A stretch of 64,000 nucleotides of DNA from Mycolicibacterium thermoresistibile (GTDB lineage: Bacteria; Actinomycetota; Actinomycetes; Mycobacteriales; Mycobacteriaceae). The notes beneath the pieces were generated by a model, which was not told where the DNA came from, searched no databases, and worked only from the letters and a program-made list of their open reading frames with translations. Below, one piece after another: positions 44,483 to 53,619 of the stretch. Positions within the stretch are counted from its first letter, which is position 1. Every line of letters begins with the position of its first letter. The stretch lies in the NCBI RefSeq assembly GCF_900187065.1, contig NZ_LT906483.1:2728001-2792000 (forward strand), in the 5' to 3' direction. Position numbers and translations under genes: made by a program.

Positions 44483-46124
44483 GACCCCGACGGCCGTCGA
44501 CGCCGCCGCCGAACGCCACCTGGCGCGCTTTGCGGCGCTGGACCCGTGCGCGGCCACCGAGATGGGTCTGGCCGGCTACGACGACCAGATCACCGACTAC
44601 TCCCCCGACGGGGTGCGGGCGCGCGCCGAACTGGCCCGGTCCACGCTGGCCGAGGTGGCCGCGCTGGAACCGGCCGACGACGTCGACGTGGTCACGTTGG
44701 CGGCGCTGCGGGAACGGCTCGGCACCCAGGTCGAACTGCACGAGGCCGGACTCGATGTCGGCGAGCTGAACAACATCGCCTCACCGCTGCAGACCATGCG
44801 TGACGTGTTCGACCTGATGAGCGCCGACAACGAGGAGGACTGGGCGCTGATCAGCACCCGGCTGTCGCGGCTGCCGGACCGCGTCGCCGGGTACGCCGAG
44901 GCGCTGCGGACCGCCGCGAACGGCCCGCAGCCGCCGGCCATCCGCCAGGTGCGCCGCGGCATCGAGCAGGCCGGCCAGATCCAGCGGTTGTTCGTGGAGA
45001 TGGCGACCGACGCGCCGGTGCACGACCCGACACTGCGGGCCGAGTTGCTGCGGCACTCCCGGGCCGCGGCCGCCGCCTACCAGGGGTTGGCCACCGTGCT
45101 GGCCGAGGAGATCGCCCCGCGGGCCCGCACCCGCGACGCCTGCGGTCGCGACGCCTACCGGTTGTTCTCCCGCTGGTTCCTCGGCGCCGCCGTCGACCTC
45201 GACGAGACCTACGAGTGGGGCCTGGAATTGCTGAAAAGCATTCAGGCCGAGCAGGAATCGACCGCCAACCAGCTCTACCCCGGCGTCTCGGTCGCCGAGG
45301 CGCTGGACCGGTTGGACACCGAACCCCGGTATCTGGTGCGCGGCACCGATGCGCTGCAGGCCTGGATGCAGGACCTGTCCGACCGGGCCGTGCAGGCGCT
45401 GGCCGATCACCACTTCGACATCCCGGAGCCGCTGCGCCGGCTGGAATGCCTCATCGCGCCCACAAACACCGGCGGCATCTACTACACCGGCCCGTCCGAG
45501 GATTTCAGCCGGCCCGGCCGGATGTGGTGGTCGGTGCCGCCGGGGGTGGACACCTTCCACACCTGGCAGGAGACCACCACGGTGTTCCATGAGGGGGTGC
45601 CGGGGCATCATCTGCAGATCGGCCGCGCGGTGCTGATGTCCGACCGGCTCAACCGGTGGCGCCGGCTGGGCTGTTTCGTCTCCGGCCACGGTGAGGGCTG
45701 GGCACTCTACGCCGAACGGCTCATGGCCGAACTGGGCTGGCTCGACGACGCCGGAGACCGCATGGGAATGCTCGATGCGCAACGCTTCCGGGCTGCCCGA
45801 GTGGTCATCGACATCGGCGTGCACTGTGAGCTGACCGCACCGGACGGCACGGTGTGGGATGCCGCCAAGGCGGCCGACTTCCTCGCCCGGCACACCGTGC
45901 AGACCGAGGAGAAGCTCCGCTTCGAACTCGACCGCTATCTCGGCTGGCCCGGTCAGGCGCCGTCGTACGCGGTGGGACAACGGATCTGGCAGCAGCTGCG
46001 GGAGGAGATGACCGCGCGCGGCTGGCCACTCAAGCAGTTCCACAGCCGCGCACTGGATCTCGGCGGGCTGCCGCTCGACGTGCTGCGGTCGGCCCTGCTC
46101 GACACCGGGGCCGCCGATGGCTGA
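44469..46124 (+). CDS. DUF885 family metal-dependent hydrolase
   Basis: 551 residues. The zinc-type motif HEGVPGHH is at residues 374-381, with GEGWALYAERLMAELGW (third ligand Glu) after it. DUF885 proteins are gluzincin-like carboxypeptidase relatives. No signal peptide is visible, so probably cytosolic. The ATG at 44469 lies inside the 3' end of the metallopeptidase gene; the 3' end overlaps the next gene by 8 nt, making a coupled set. Confidence 0.93.
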   Translation: MTSGRTPTAVDAAAERHLARFAALDPCAATEMGLAGYDDQITDYSPDGVRARAELARSTLAEVAALEPADDVDVVTLAALRERLGTQVELHEAGLDVGELNNIASPLQTMRDVFDLMSADNEEDWALISTRLSRLPDRVAGYAEALRTAANGPQPPAIRQVRRGIEQAGQIQRLFVEMATDAPVHDPTLRAELLRHSRAAAAAYQGLATVLAEEIAPRARTRDACGRDAYRLFSRWFLGAAVDLDETYEWGLELLKSIQAEQESTANQLYPGVSVAEALDRLDTEPRYLVRGTDALQAWMQDLSDRAVQALADHHFDIPEPLRRLECLIAPTNTGGIYYTGPSEDFSRPGRMWWSVPPGVDTFHTWQETTTVFHEGVPGHHLQIGRAVLMSDRLNRWRRLGCFVSGHGEGWALYAERLMAELGWLDDAGDRMGMLDAQRFRAARVVIDIGVHCELTAPDGTVWDAAKAADFLARHTVQTEEKLRFELDRYLGWPGQAPSYAVGQRIWQQLREEMTARGWPLKQFHSRALDLGGLPLDVLRSALLDTGAADG

Positions 46125-46815
46125 GCCGTCGGCCGAGCCGGTGCGGGCCGTCGAGGTGACCGCCGAATTGAGCCTGCTCCACATCGACGGCTGGCAGGTC
46201 TACGTGTGGCGGGACGGGGACGAGGTCACCGTGATCGACACCGGCCAACCCGGATCCGGTGCGCGGATCCTCGCCCACACCGGAACGGTCACCCAGGTGG
46301 TGCTGACCCACGGGCATGTCGACCACTGCGGGTCGGCCGCCGAACTGCAGCGGGCCACCGGGGCGTTCGTGGCGGCGGGTGCCGGGGACACCGACGCGAT
46401 CCAGGCCGGCGCCGCGCTGCCACCACCGGTGTTCGAGGACTGGGAACGGCCGATCCACGAACAGGTCGCCGCCGGGCTGCCCGAGGCCGCGCCGGCGGTC
46501 ACGGTGCACCGCGACCTCATCGACGGCGATGTGCTGGATTTCGGCGGCGGTGCACGGGTGCTGGCGGTGCCCGGCCACACCGACGGCAGCATCGCGATCC
46601 ATCTGCCCGAACACGGGGTGTTGTTCACCGGTGACACCGTCGCCAACGTCGGCACGCTGTCGTTGGGGGTGTTCAACCGCGACCGGGCCCGCACCATCGA
46701 GGCGTTCCGCCGGCTGGCGGCGCTCGACGTCGAGACCGTCTGCTTCGGGCACGGCGACCCGATCGTCGAGGGCGGCGGGCACCGGCTCCGCGAAGTCGCG
46801 GCCGAACTGGGCTGA
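46117..46815 (+). CDS. metallo-beta-lactamase-fold hydrolase
   Basis: 232 residues with the zinc motif HGHVDH at 65-70, then the later ligands in AVPGHTDGS (His), FTGDTVANVG (Asp) and CFGHGDPI (His). The arrangement is that of glyoxalase-II-like hydrolases rather than antibiotic lactamases. Substrate unknown. Translation is likely coupled to the DUF885 gene. Confidence 0.93.
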   Translation: MAEPSAEPVRAVEVTAELSLLHIDGWQVYVWRDGDEVTVIDTGQPGSGARILAHTGTVTQVVLTHGHVDHCGSAAELQRATGAFVAAGAGDTDAIQAGAALPPPVFEDWERPIHEQVAAGLPEAAPAVTVHRDLIDGDVLDFGGGARVLAVPGHTDGSIAIHLPEHGVLFTGDTVANVGTLSLGVFNRDRARTIEAFRRLAALDVETVCFGHGDPIVEGGGHRLREVAAELG

Positions 46816-46911
46816 TCTCACCGTCTCTCACCGTCTCTCAGCGTTGATGTCGACAACCTCGCGCTGCAGGCGCCGGTGTGGTCTTGACAAGCCGGGTGGC
46901 CACCGGCGAGG

Positions 46912-47364
46912 TTGGGTGTGGTGGCGGCATCGAAGAAATCCTCAGCTGACAACCCGGCCGGGCCGAAACTGCTCTCCGGCGGCAACCCGCAGATCCCCAA
47001 GGGCGACGGCGACGGCCCGGTGCAGGCGTACATCGCAGCGATGCCGGGCTGGAAACGACCGCTCGGTGAGCATCTCGACGAGCTTATCGGGCGGACCGTG
47101 CCCGGCGTGCGCAAGGCGGTGAAATGGAACCAGCCGTTCTACGGACATCCCGACAGCGACGGCTGGTTCTTGGCCTTCCGCTGCTACACGAACTACGTGC
47201 AGCTGCAGTTCTTCCGCGGCACCTCGCTGGAGCCGGTGCCGCCGAAGGCGTCCAGACATCCGGAGGTGCGCTACCTCGACATCCGCGCGGACGACGAGCC
47301 CGACGACCGTCTGCTGGCGTCCTGGGTCGAACAGGCCGCCGCATTGCCCGGCGAACCGATGTAG
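46912..47364 (+). CDS. DUF1801 (YdhG-like) domain protein
   Basis: 150 residues. Core: VQAYIAAMPGWKRPLGEHLDE, LIGRTVPGVRKAVKWNQPFY and LAFRCYTNYVQLQFFRG, a small alpha/beta fold of unknown function, preceded by a Lys/Pro-rich stretch. GTG 46912 is taken as start; GTG 46921 is possible. The 97-nt gap before it includes a CTCACCGTCT tandem repeat (46817-46836). Confidence 0.88.
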   Translation: MGVVAASKKSSADNPAGPKLLSGGNPQIPKGDGDGPVQAYIAAMPGWKRPLGEHLDELIGRTVPGVRKAVKWNQPFYGHPDSDGWFLAFRCYTNYVQLQFFRGTSLEPVPPKASRHPEVRYLDIRADDEPDDRLLASWVEQAAALPGEPM

Positions 47365-47379
47365 CGGAGATCCAGCGGG

Positions 47380-48279
47380 CTACAACCGGGCCTGCTCCTT
47401 GATCGCGGCGTCGATCTTGCGCAGCGGCCGGATCAGCGCATCCTGGGTGAAGGACGCGATCAGCTCGCCGGCCTCAGTGTGCACGGTGCCGCGGACATAG
47501 GACATCCCGGCGCCCACCTGGGTGCTCTCATGGCTGTAGAGCAGCCAGCCGTCCCAGCCGGCCGGTTCGTGGAAACTCACCGAGATCGTCATCGGCGCGG
47601 TGGACACCGTCACATGCGATTGGGCGGTGCCGATCCCGTCGTGAGCGCGCATCGTCGTCGAAATACCGAGGTGGCCGGTGAAATACGCCAGCAGCGCCTT
47701 GGCCAGATCGCTCCGCTGCGGCACCGGGTCATAGTGCAACCAGGCGTGGATCTCCGGCGGGCCGACCTCGTCGGGACTGTTCACGTCGACGATGTCGACG
47801 AGTTTGACCTGACGGCCCACCATCGGCATGTCGCAGACATTGGCCTCGTCCGGGCCGACGACCTGCGGGCGCGGCAGATGATGCCGGATGACGTCCTCAC
47901 TCGGCACATCGGCCAGCACGGTGACGGTGACGCACCGCTTGCCGTTCTGCGAAGCGGTCACCACCGCGGTGGTCGTGGACCGGCCCTCGCTGATGACGTC
48001 GATGTCGAATTCGATCGGCGGGCCGACCAGCACGACCCGGGCGAAGACCGCGTACGCCGAGCGGATCGACTTGTCCCCGAAGCGTTTCGCCGCCGCCACG
48101 AGCGCCGCCGACAGCACCTGGGAGCCCTCCACCACCTGCCGCTCGTCGGTGCCGGCGATACCGGACGGCGCGGTGAACCGGTTCTCCCCGGCGGGTTCCA
48201 CGTCGAACAGGTCGAGCAGCATCTGCAGTGTCCACTCCGTACGCTGCGTGGTGGACTCCTCAGTGGAATGTGTTGTCAT
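47380..48279 (-). CDS. acyl-CoA thioesterase, TesB-like double hotdog
   Basis: 299 residues with two hotdog modules. N-terminal: LQMLLDLFDVEPAGENRFTAP and VVEGSQVLSAALVAAAKRFG; C-terminal: AWLHYDPVPQRSDLAKALLAYFTGHL and SISVSFHEPAGWDGWLLYSHES, the latter with the conserved Asp/Ser region of TesB enzymes. Releases CoA from acyl or aromatic thioesters. It is 28 nt downstream of the LLM gene and likely in one unit with it. Confidence 0.9.
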   Translation of the reverse strand: MTTHSTEESTTQRTEWTLQMLLDLFDVEPAGENRFTAPSGIAGTDERQVVEGSQVLSAALVAAAKRFGDKSIRSAYAVFARVVLVGPPIEFDIDVISEGRSTTTAVVTASQNGKRCVTVTVLADVPSEDVIRHHLPRPQVVGPDEANVCDMPMVGRQVKLVDIVDVNSPDEVGPPEIHAWLHYDPVPQRSDLAKALLAYFTGHLGISTTMRAHDGIGTAQSHVTVSTAPMTISVSFHEPAGWDGWLLYSHESTQVGAGMSYVRGTVHTEAGELIASFTQDALIRPLRKIDAAIKEQARL

Positions 48280-48307
48280 GCTTGTCCTTTCAGATCGTGT
48301 GGACTGT

Positions 48308-49156
48308 TCAGCGGGCCCGGATCACGGTGTCGGCGAATTCGGCGAGCGTCTGCGGTTGCGCGAAGTCGGCGAACCAGACGTAGAAGCGTTCGACTCCCTG
48401 CGCCGCCAGCGCGCCGAAGTGGTCGGCCAGCTCAGCGGCGTCACCGCACCTCAGCCCGTCACCGAGGTGGCCGAACCGGCGCCGGCTGACCTCGGTGACC
48501 GCGTCGCGGTCGGCGTCCTCGCCGACGAACCCGACCATCTGCTGCACCGACGCGCGCGCCGAACCGATGGTGGGCAACAACTCGGGCAACCGGTCGAGTT
48601 GATGTGACGGGACATTCCACCAGTGCGCGTACTGCCGAACCAGCTCCATGGTGCGTTTGCCGGTTCCGCCGAGCACCAACGGGATCGGGTGTTCGGGGAC
48701 GGGCTGCTGGACGAGGTCGTCGTGGTCGTCGGCGCCCCAGTATCGGGGCAGCAGTTCCAGTGTGCGGGCCAGCCGGCGCACCCGCGCCGGGGCGTCGTGG
48801 CCGTCATCGATGCCGAACCGGTCGAACTCCTGGGGCCAGGAACCCCAGCCCAGCCCGAGTTCGAACCGGCCGCCGGTGGCCGCGGCAAGCGTGACCGCCT
48901 GCTTGGCCAGCACCGCCGGGTGCCGGAAGGCGTCGCACAGCACCAGATGGCCGATCCGCAACCGCTCGGTGTGCGCGGCCACCCACGTGGCGACCGTCAT
49001 GGCCTCCCAGATCCCCTGGTGGGTGGCGCCGGGCGCCTCCAGATGGTCGATGAACGCGATCCCGTCGAAACCGCTCGTCTCGGCGACCCGCGCCCGCTCG
49101 ACGATCTCGGCGAGACGGAACCGCACCTGCGGCAGGAAGAGGAACCATTCGGCCAC
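48308..49156 (-). CDS. LLM-class oxidoreductase (F420-type)
   Basis: 282 residues: MAEWFLFLPQVRFRLAEIVERARVAE, GFDGIAFIDHLEAPGATHQGIWEAMTVATWVAAHTERLRIG split across strands, then GGRFELGLGWGSWPQEFDRFG and the PLVLGGTGKRTMELV ending domain of the family. Divergent from the TetR gene with 47 nt between, which contains one half-degenerate operator; it may therefore be under the same regulator. Confidence 0.92.
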   Translation of the reverse strand: MAEWFLFLPQVRFRLAEIVERARVAETSGFDGIAFIDHLEAPGATHQGIWEAMTVATWVAAHTERLRIGHLVLCDAFRHPAVLAKQAVTLAAATGGRFELGLGWGSWPQEFDRFGIDDGHDAPARVRRLARTLELLPRYWGADDHDDLVQQPVPEHPIPLVLGGTGKRTMELVRQYAHWWNVPSHQLDRLPELLPTIGSARASVQQMVGFVGEDADRDAVTEVSRRRFGHLGDGLRCGDAAELADHFGALAAQGVERFYVWFADFAQPQTLAEFADTVIRAR

Positions 49157-49188
49157 GAGGCAACACCTTAACGCCGATCTTCACAAAC

Positions 49189-49200
49189 GGTAACGTCATT
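49189..49200. promoter_or_regulatory. TetR operator, degenerate copy upstream of tetR gene
   Basis: GGTAACGTCATT followed by CTC matches 12 bases of the perfect operator at 49900-49914. It ends 3 nt before the tetR start and lies between the divergent LLM and TetR genes, fitting autoregulation. Confidence 0.55.
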
Positions 49201-49203
49201 CTC

Positions 49204-49845
49204 ATGGCGAATCCGACCAGCGCCGACACCGAGTCGCGGGCCGACCGGTTCCTGCGTTCGGCGCTGACGATCCTGGGCGAGACCGGCCGCACCGACTTCA
49301 CCGTGCTCGAGGTCGTGGAACGCTCGAAAACCTCGCTGCGGTCCTTCTACCAGCACTTCTCGACGAAAGACGAGTTGCTGCTGGCACTGATCGACACCAT
49401 CATGGCGGAGTCCGCCGCCCGCTGGCGGGCCGAACTCGAGGGGCTGCCCGCGGCGCAGGCGCTGCGCACGCTGATCGAACGGATCTGCACCCCGGCCGGA
49501 TCCAGCAGGCAGGACTACATCAACCGCGGTCTGACCTCGTACAACGACCGGCTGGCCGACACCCTGCCACGCGAATACGCCCGGGTGCTGGCACCGCTGC
49601 ACCAGCTCATCGTCGACATCCTGCGCCGCGGAGTGGCCGAGGGCGCCTTCCGGGGTCCCGGCGAGACCGCCCCCGACGGCGGCGTCGACGCCGACCTCGA
49701 CGCCGTGGCCGCCCTGATCATGCAGACTGCGCTGGGTGCGATGCGGTTGCGTGCCCTGGGCGCCGAACTCGGCGGCGCCCCGATCGACGCCGAGCTGATC
49801 TACACGTTCTGCCTGCACGGTCTGGCCCGGACCACCGATTCCTGA
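49204..49845 (+). CDS. TetR-family transcriptional regulator
   Basis: 213 residues. N-terminal helix-turn-helix: RADRFLRSALTILGETGRTDF, TVLEVVERSKTSLRSFYQHF and STKDELLLALIDTIM. The C-terminal ligand domain is all-helical. The same dodecamer occurs just before this gene and before the downstream amidohydrolase, so it probably controls itself and the catabolic genes. Ligand unknown; a CoA thioester would fit the neighbours. Confidence 0.93.
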   Translation: MANPTSADTESRADRFLRSALTILGETGRTDFTVLEVVERSKTSLRSFYQHFSTKDELLLALIDTIMAESAARWRAELEGLPAAQALRTLIERICTPAGSSRQDYINRGLTSYNDRLADTLPREYARVLAPLHQLIVDILRRGVAEGAFRGPGETAPDGGVDADLDAVAALIMQTALGAMRLRALGAELGGAPIDAELIYTFCLHGLARTTDS

Positions 49846-49899
49846 ACCCGGTCCGTCGAACATGACTTGCCTCAGGATCGTTTTCCCTGCTACACAAGT

Positions 49900-49914
49900 G
49901 GTAACGTCATTACC
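49900..49914. promoter_or_regulatory. TetR operator, perfect copy upstream of the amidohydrolase operon
   Basis: GGTAA-CGTCA-TTACC is an inverted repeat, 32 nt upstream of the amidohydrolase ATG. The same GGTAACGTCATT occurs before the tetR gene. Spacing and shape are typical for TetR dimers. Confidence 0.65.
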
Positions 49915-49946
49915 GAATGCGGAAATCCCACTCTCAGGAGGCGAAC

Positions 49947-51179
49947 ATGCCGTCACGCGAGCTTCCCTACCCGGTGTTCGATGCCGACAACCACTTCTAC
50001 GAGCCCCAGGAAGCGCTGACCAAGTTCCTTCCGGAGCACCGCAAGGGCGTCATCGATTACATCGACGTGCGGGGACGCACCAAGATCGTGGTGCGCAACC
50101 AGATCAGCGACTACATCCCGAACCCCACCTTCGAGGTGGTGGCGCGCCCCGGCGCCCAGGAGGAGTACTTCAAGTACGGCAGCGGCGGCAAGAGCTTCCG
50201 TGAGGTGATGGGCAAGCCGATGAAGGCCATCCCGGCCTTCCGCGACCCCGAGGCACGCCTGGAGGTCCTCGACGGCCTCGGCCTGGACTACACGATCATG
50301 TTCCCGACGCTGGCCAGCCTCGTCGAGGAACGGATGAAGGACGATCCGGACCTGATCCTCGACGTCATCCACGCGCTGAACCAGTGGATGTACGAGACCT
50401 GGCAGTTCGATTACGAGGGTCGCATCCTGTCCACCCCGGTGATCAACCTGTCGGTGGTCGACCGTGCGCTCGAGGAACTCGAATGGTGTCTCGAGCGCGG
50501 CGCCAAGACGATCCTGGTCCGGCCTGCGCCGGTGCCCGGCTACCGCGGCACCCGGTCGCTCGGCCTGCCGGAGTTCGACCCGTTCTGGGACGCCTGCGTC
50601 AAAGCCGGCATCCCGGTGTGCATGCACGCCTCGGACAGCGGTTACGCCCAGTACCTCAACGACTGGGAACCCGCAGACGAGTTCCTGCCGTTCCGGCCCA
50701 CCGCGTTCCGGATGGTGGCGATGGGCAAGCGTCCGATCGAGGACACCATGGCCGCGTTGGTCTGCCACGGCGCGCTGTCGCGCAACCCGGATCTGCGCAT
50801 CCTCTCGGTCGAGAACGGCGCGTCCTGGGTGCCGTACCTCTTCTACCAGTTCAAGGACGTCTACAAGAAGATGCCGCAGGAGTTCGCCGAGGACCCCATC
50901 GAGGCGTTCAAACGGTGCGTGTACGTCGCCCCGTTCTGGGAGGACAACTTCAAGGAGATCGCCGACCTCATCGGCATCGACCGGGTGATCTTCGGTTCGG
51001 ACTGGCCGCACCCGGAGGGGCTGGCCGACCCGATCCGGCTGGTCGATGAACTCGAGGAGCACGGCCTCGATGACGAGGGTATCCGGAAAGTCATGGGCGC
51101 CAACCTGATCGAACTGTTCGGGGTGGAGAACAAGAAGGTGCACAACCCGAACGTGCCCGCGCTGGAAATCCCCGCCTGA
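49947..51179 (+). CDS. amidohydrolase_2 family metal-dependent hydrolase
   Basis: 410 residues from ATG 49947, which follows CAGGAGG. TIM-barrel signatures: FDADNHFYEP at the N-terminus (metal region), CMHASDSGYAQYLNDWEP in the centre and IFGSDWPHPEG near the C-terminus (catalytic Asp). Members decarboxylate or hydrate aromatic and cyclic acids; actinobacterial homologues are common in steroid and terpenoid loci. First gene of an operon with two acyl-CoA dehydrogenases (2-nt gap). Confidence 0.92.
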   Translation: MPSRELPYPVFDADNHFYEPQEALTKFLPEHRKGVIDYIDVRGRTKIVVRNQISDYIPNPTFEVVARPGAQEEYFKYGSGGKSFREVMGKPMKAIPAFRDPEARLEVLDGLGLDYTIMFPTLASLVEERMKDDPDLILDVIHALNQWMYETWQFDYEGRILSTPVINLSVVDRALEELEWCLERGAKTILVRPAPVPGYRGTRSLGLPEFDPFWDACVKAGIPVCMHASDSGYAQYLNDWEPADEFLPFRPTAFRMVAMGKRPIEDTMAALVCHGALSRNPDLRILSVENGASWVPYLFYQFKDVYKKMPQEFAEDPIEAFKRCVYVAPFWEDNFKEIADLIGIDRVIFGSDWPHPEGLADPIRLVDELEEHGLDDEGIRKVMGANLIELFGVENKKVHNPNVPALEIPA

Positions 51180-51181
51180 CC

Positions 51182-52342
51182 ATGACCGACGTCGCATCCC
51201 CGGAGCGGCTGCTCTTCGCATCGACCGCACAGTCCTTCCTGGAGAAGGAAGCGTCCCTGACGCGGGTACGCGAACTCCACGACGACGGCGTCTCCTTCGA
51301 CGCCGACTGGTGGCGCCGCGCCGCCGAACTCGGCTGGGCCAGCCTGCTGGTTCCCGAGGAACTCGGCGGCGGCAGCGTGTCGGGCGGCCCCGCCGGTGGT
51401 GTGGCCGATCTGGCGCTGATCGCCGAGCAGGCCGGCCGGTCGGTCGCCCCGGGACCGTTGCACCCGGTGAGCACCGTGCTGGCCGGCCTGGCCGAGGCGC
51501 CCGACCGACACACGGACGCCATCGAGGCGCTGATGTCCGGTGAGGCGGTCGCGTCGTGGGCAATCTACGCCCCGGGCCGGTCGTTCGACCCGCTCAACCC
51601 CGGCGTCACCGCCACCCCCACCGACTCCGGATTCCGGCTCGACGGTGTGTCCGACCGGGTCGAGGCCGGTGACCGCTGCGATCTGCTGTTGGTGACGGCC
51701 CACTGTGACGGTGCCGTCCGCCAGTTCCTGGTCCCGACCGACACGACGGGTGTCACGCTGACCCCGCAACAGTCGATCGACCTGGTGAAGAGGTACGCTG
51801 CAGTGACTTTCGACGGGGTGACGGTCGATGCGGCGGCCGCCGTCGGCACCGCCGAGCAGACCCCCGCGGTGATCGCCCGCCAGACCCGGATCGCGCAGAT
51901 CCTGCAGTGCGCCGAGCTCGTCGGGGTGCTCGACACGGTGATCGGATTCACCATCCAGTGGGCGTTCGACCGGTATTCGTTCGGCCGTCCGCTGGCGTCG
52001 TACCAGGCGCTCAAGCACCGGTACGCGGATCTGAAGATCAAGCTCGAGGCCTGCCGCGCGACCGCCGCCGCCGCGGTCAAGGCGGTCGGAACCCGTTCCG
52101 CAGACGCGGATTTCGCTGTGAGTGTGGCGAAGTCCTATATCGGTGAGAACGCGCCGGCCATGATTCAGGACTGCGTGCAACTGCACGGCGGCATCGGGGT
52201 CACCTGGGAACACGATCTGCATCTGTTCCTGCGCCGCGCGATGCTGTACCGGTCGATGTTCGGCACGCCCGAGGAACACAACGTGCGCGTCTACACCCTG
52301 ACCAAGGAAGCCGGCAGCAAGGAAGTGGAATCGGCGTCATGA
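51182..52342 (+). CDS. acyl-CoA dehydrogenase, putative partner subunit
   Basis: 386 residues with the ACAD fold: mixed helices, a short beta domain (DGVSDRVEAGDRCDLLLVTA) and C-terminal FDRYSFGRPLASYQALKHRYADLKIKLEA in two parts, ending CVQLHGGIGVTWEHDLHLFLRRA. The flavin-contacting beta segment is short relative to the next gene product, as in one subunit of mycobacterial alpha2beta2 FadE complexes. Its last bases overlap the next gene by 4 nt. Confidence 0.93.
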   Translation: MTDVASPERLLFASTAQSFLEKEASLTRVRELHDDGVSFDADWWRRAAELGWASLLVPEELGGGSVSGGPAGGVADLALIAEQAGRSVAPGPLHPVSTVLAGLAEAPDRHTDAIEALMSGEAVASWAIYAPGRSFDPLNPGVTATPTDSGFRLDGVSDRVEAGDRCDLLLVTAHCDGAVRQFLVPTDTTGVTLTPQQSIDLVKRYAAVTFDGVTVDAAAAVGTAEQTPAVIARQTRIAQILQCAELVGVLDTVIGFTIQWAFDRYSFGRPLASYQALKHRYADLKIKLEACRATAAAAVKAVGTRSADADFAVSVAKSYIGENAPAMIQDCVQLHGGIGVTWEHDLHLFLRRAMLYRSMFGTPEEHNVRVYTLTKEAGSKEVESAS

Positions 52343-53607
52343 CGGAGACCACGACGACGTCCCAGGGCCGCCCGGCCGAAATCACCGAGACGGTCGAGGA
52401 GTTCGCGGCCCGGGCCCGGGCCTGGCTGGCCGAGAGCATGCCCCGCATCGATCCGGACAACCCGCCCAACGCCGACCGCGGCGAGGAGGAACCGTGGCTT
52501 CGGGCGCGGGAACTGCAGAAGCGGTTGTACGAGGGCGGTTTCGCCGGCATCTGTTTCCCGCGCGAATACGGCGGGCTGGGCCTGCCCTATGAGTACCAGA
52601 AGGCGTTCGACGCCGAGACGGCCGAATACGAACTGCCGCTCATCCTCAACACCCCGACGTTCACGATCTGCTGCGCCACCATCCTCGACACCGGCAGCGA
52701 GCAGCAGAAGCGCAAGCACATCTCGGCGGCGATCCGCGGCGACGAGGTGCTCGTGCAGTTGCTCTCCGAGCCGAGCGGCGGATCCGATCTGGCCGGGGTC
52801 ATCACCCGCGCCGACCGGCGCGGCGACAAATGGGTGATCAACGGCGCGAAGACCTGGAGCACAAGCGCTTTCGCGGCCGACTACGGTCTGCTGCTGGCCC
52901 GCACCAACTGGGACGTCCCCAAGCACGAGGGGCTGACCATGTTCCTGGTCCCGCTGGATGCGCCCGGCATCACCATGCGCCGGATCAAACAGGTCGACGG
53001 CGGCAACGAGTTCTGCGAGGAGTTCTTCGACAATGTCGAGGTCGGCGACGACGCCGTCGTCGGTGAGGTCGACAAGGGCTGGGAAGTCGCCTCCCGGCAG
53101 CTCTACCACGAACGGCGCGCGGTCGGCGGTGGTTCGGAATTCGCCAGCGGGATCGGCGCGGAGGGCAGCACCGATCAGCCGGTGGATTACGTCGCGCTGT
53201 TGGCGGCGACCGGCCAGTCCGACAGTCTGCGGGCCCAGGAGCTGGCCGGGCGGGCGCTGGTGCACCGGGCCGTGCAGGACCAGCTCGTCGAGCACGTGTA
53301 CCACGCCGTGAACGACGGCACCCTGCCCCCGGCGGGCGGTTCGATCATCCGGGTCACCCACGCCGAGCACATCCAGGTGGAGGTCGACACCGCGCTGGCG
53401 CTGGCCGGGTCCGGCGGGGTGGTCGACGACAGCCGAGATCTGTTCCGGTTCGGTGAACGCTATCTGTCCCGACAGGCAGCCGCCCTGGGTGGCGGCACCA
53501 CCGAGATCGCCCGCAACATCATCGCCGAACGCATCCTCGGTTTCCCGCGGGAGCCCGCGGCCGACCGGGGGATGCCGTTCAAGGACGTCAAACGCAACCG
53601 CGGTTAA
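52339..53607 (+). CDS. acyl-CoA dehydrogenase
   Basis: 422 residues with full ACAD motifs: LLSEPSGGSDLAGVITRA, WVINGAKTWSTSAF (FAD contacts), a central EFCEEFFDNVEVGDDAVVGE and C-terminal RYLSRQAAALGGGTTEIARN, the FAD-binding GGTTEI element. Together with the preceding ACAD it probably forms a heteromeric dehydrogenase acting on a bulky or ring-derived CoA thioester. Last gene of the TetR-controlled operon. Confidence 0.94.
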   Translation: MTETTTTSQGRPAEITETVEEFAARARAWLAESMPRIDPDNPPNADRGEEEPWLRARELQKRLYEGGFAGICFPREYGGLGLPYEYQKAFDAETAEYELPLILNTPTFTICCATILDTGSEQQKRKHISAAIRGDEVLVQLLSEPSGGSDLAGVITRADRRGDKWVINGAKTWSTSAFAADYGLLLARTNWDVPKHEGLTMFLVPLDAPGITMRRIKQVDGGNEFCEEFFDNVEVGDDAVVGEVDKGWEVASRQLYHERRAVGGGSEFASGIGAEGSTDQPVDYVALLAATGQSDSLRAQELAGRALVHRAVQDQLVEHVYHAVNDGTLPPAGGSIIRVTHAEHIQVEVDTALALAGSGGVVDDSRDLFRFGERYLSRQAAALGGGTTEIARNIIAERILGFPREPAADRGMPFKDVKRNRG

Positions 53608-53619
53608 CCGTCCACCGGC

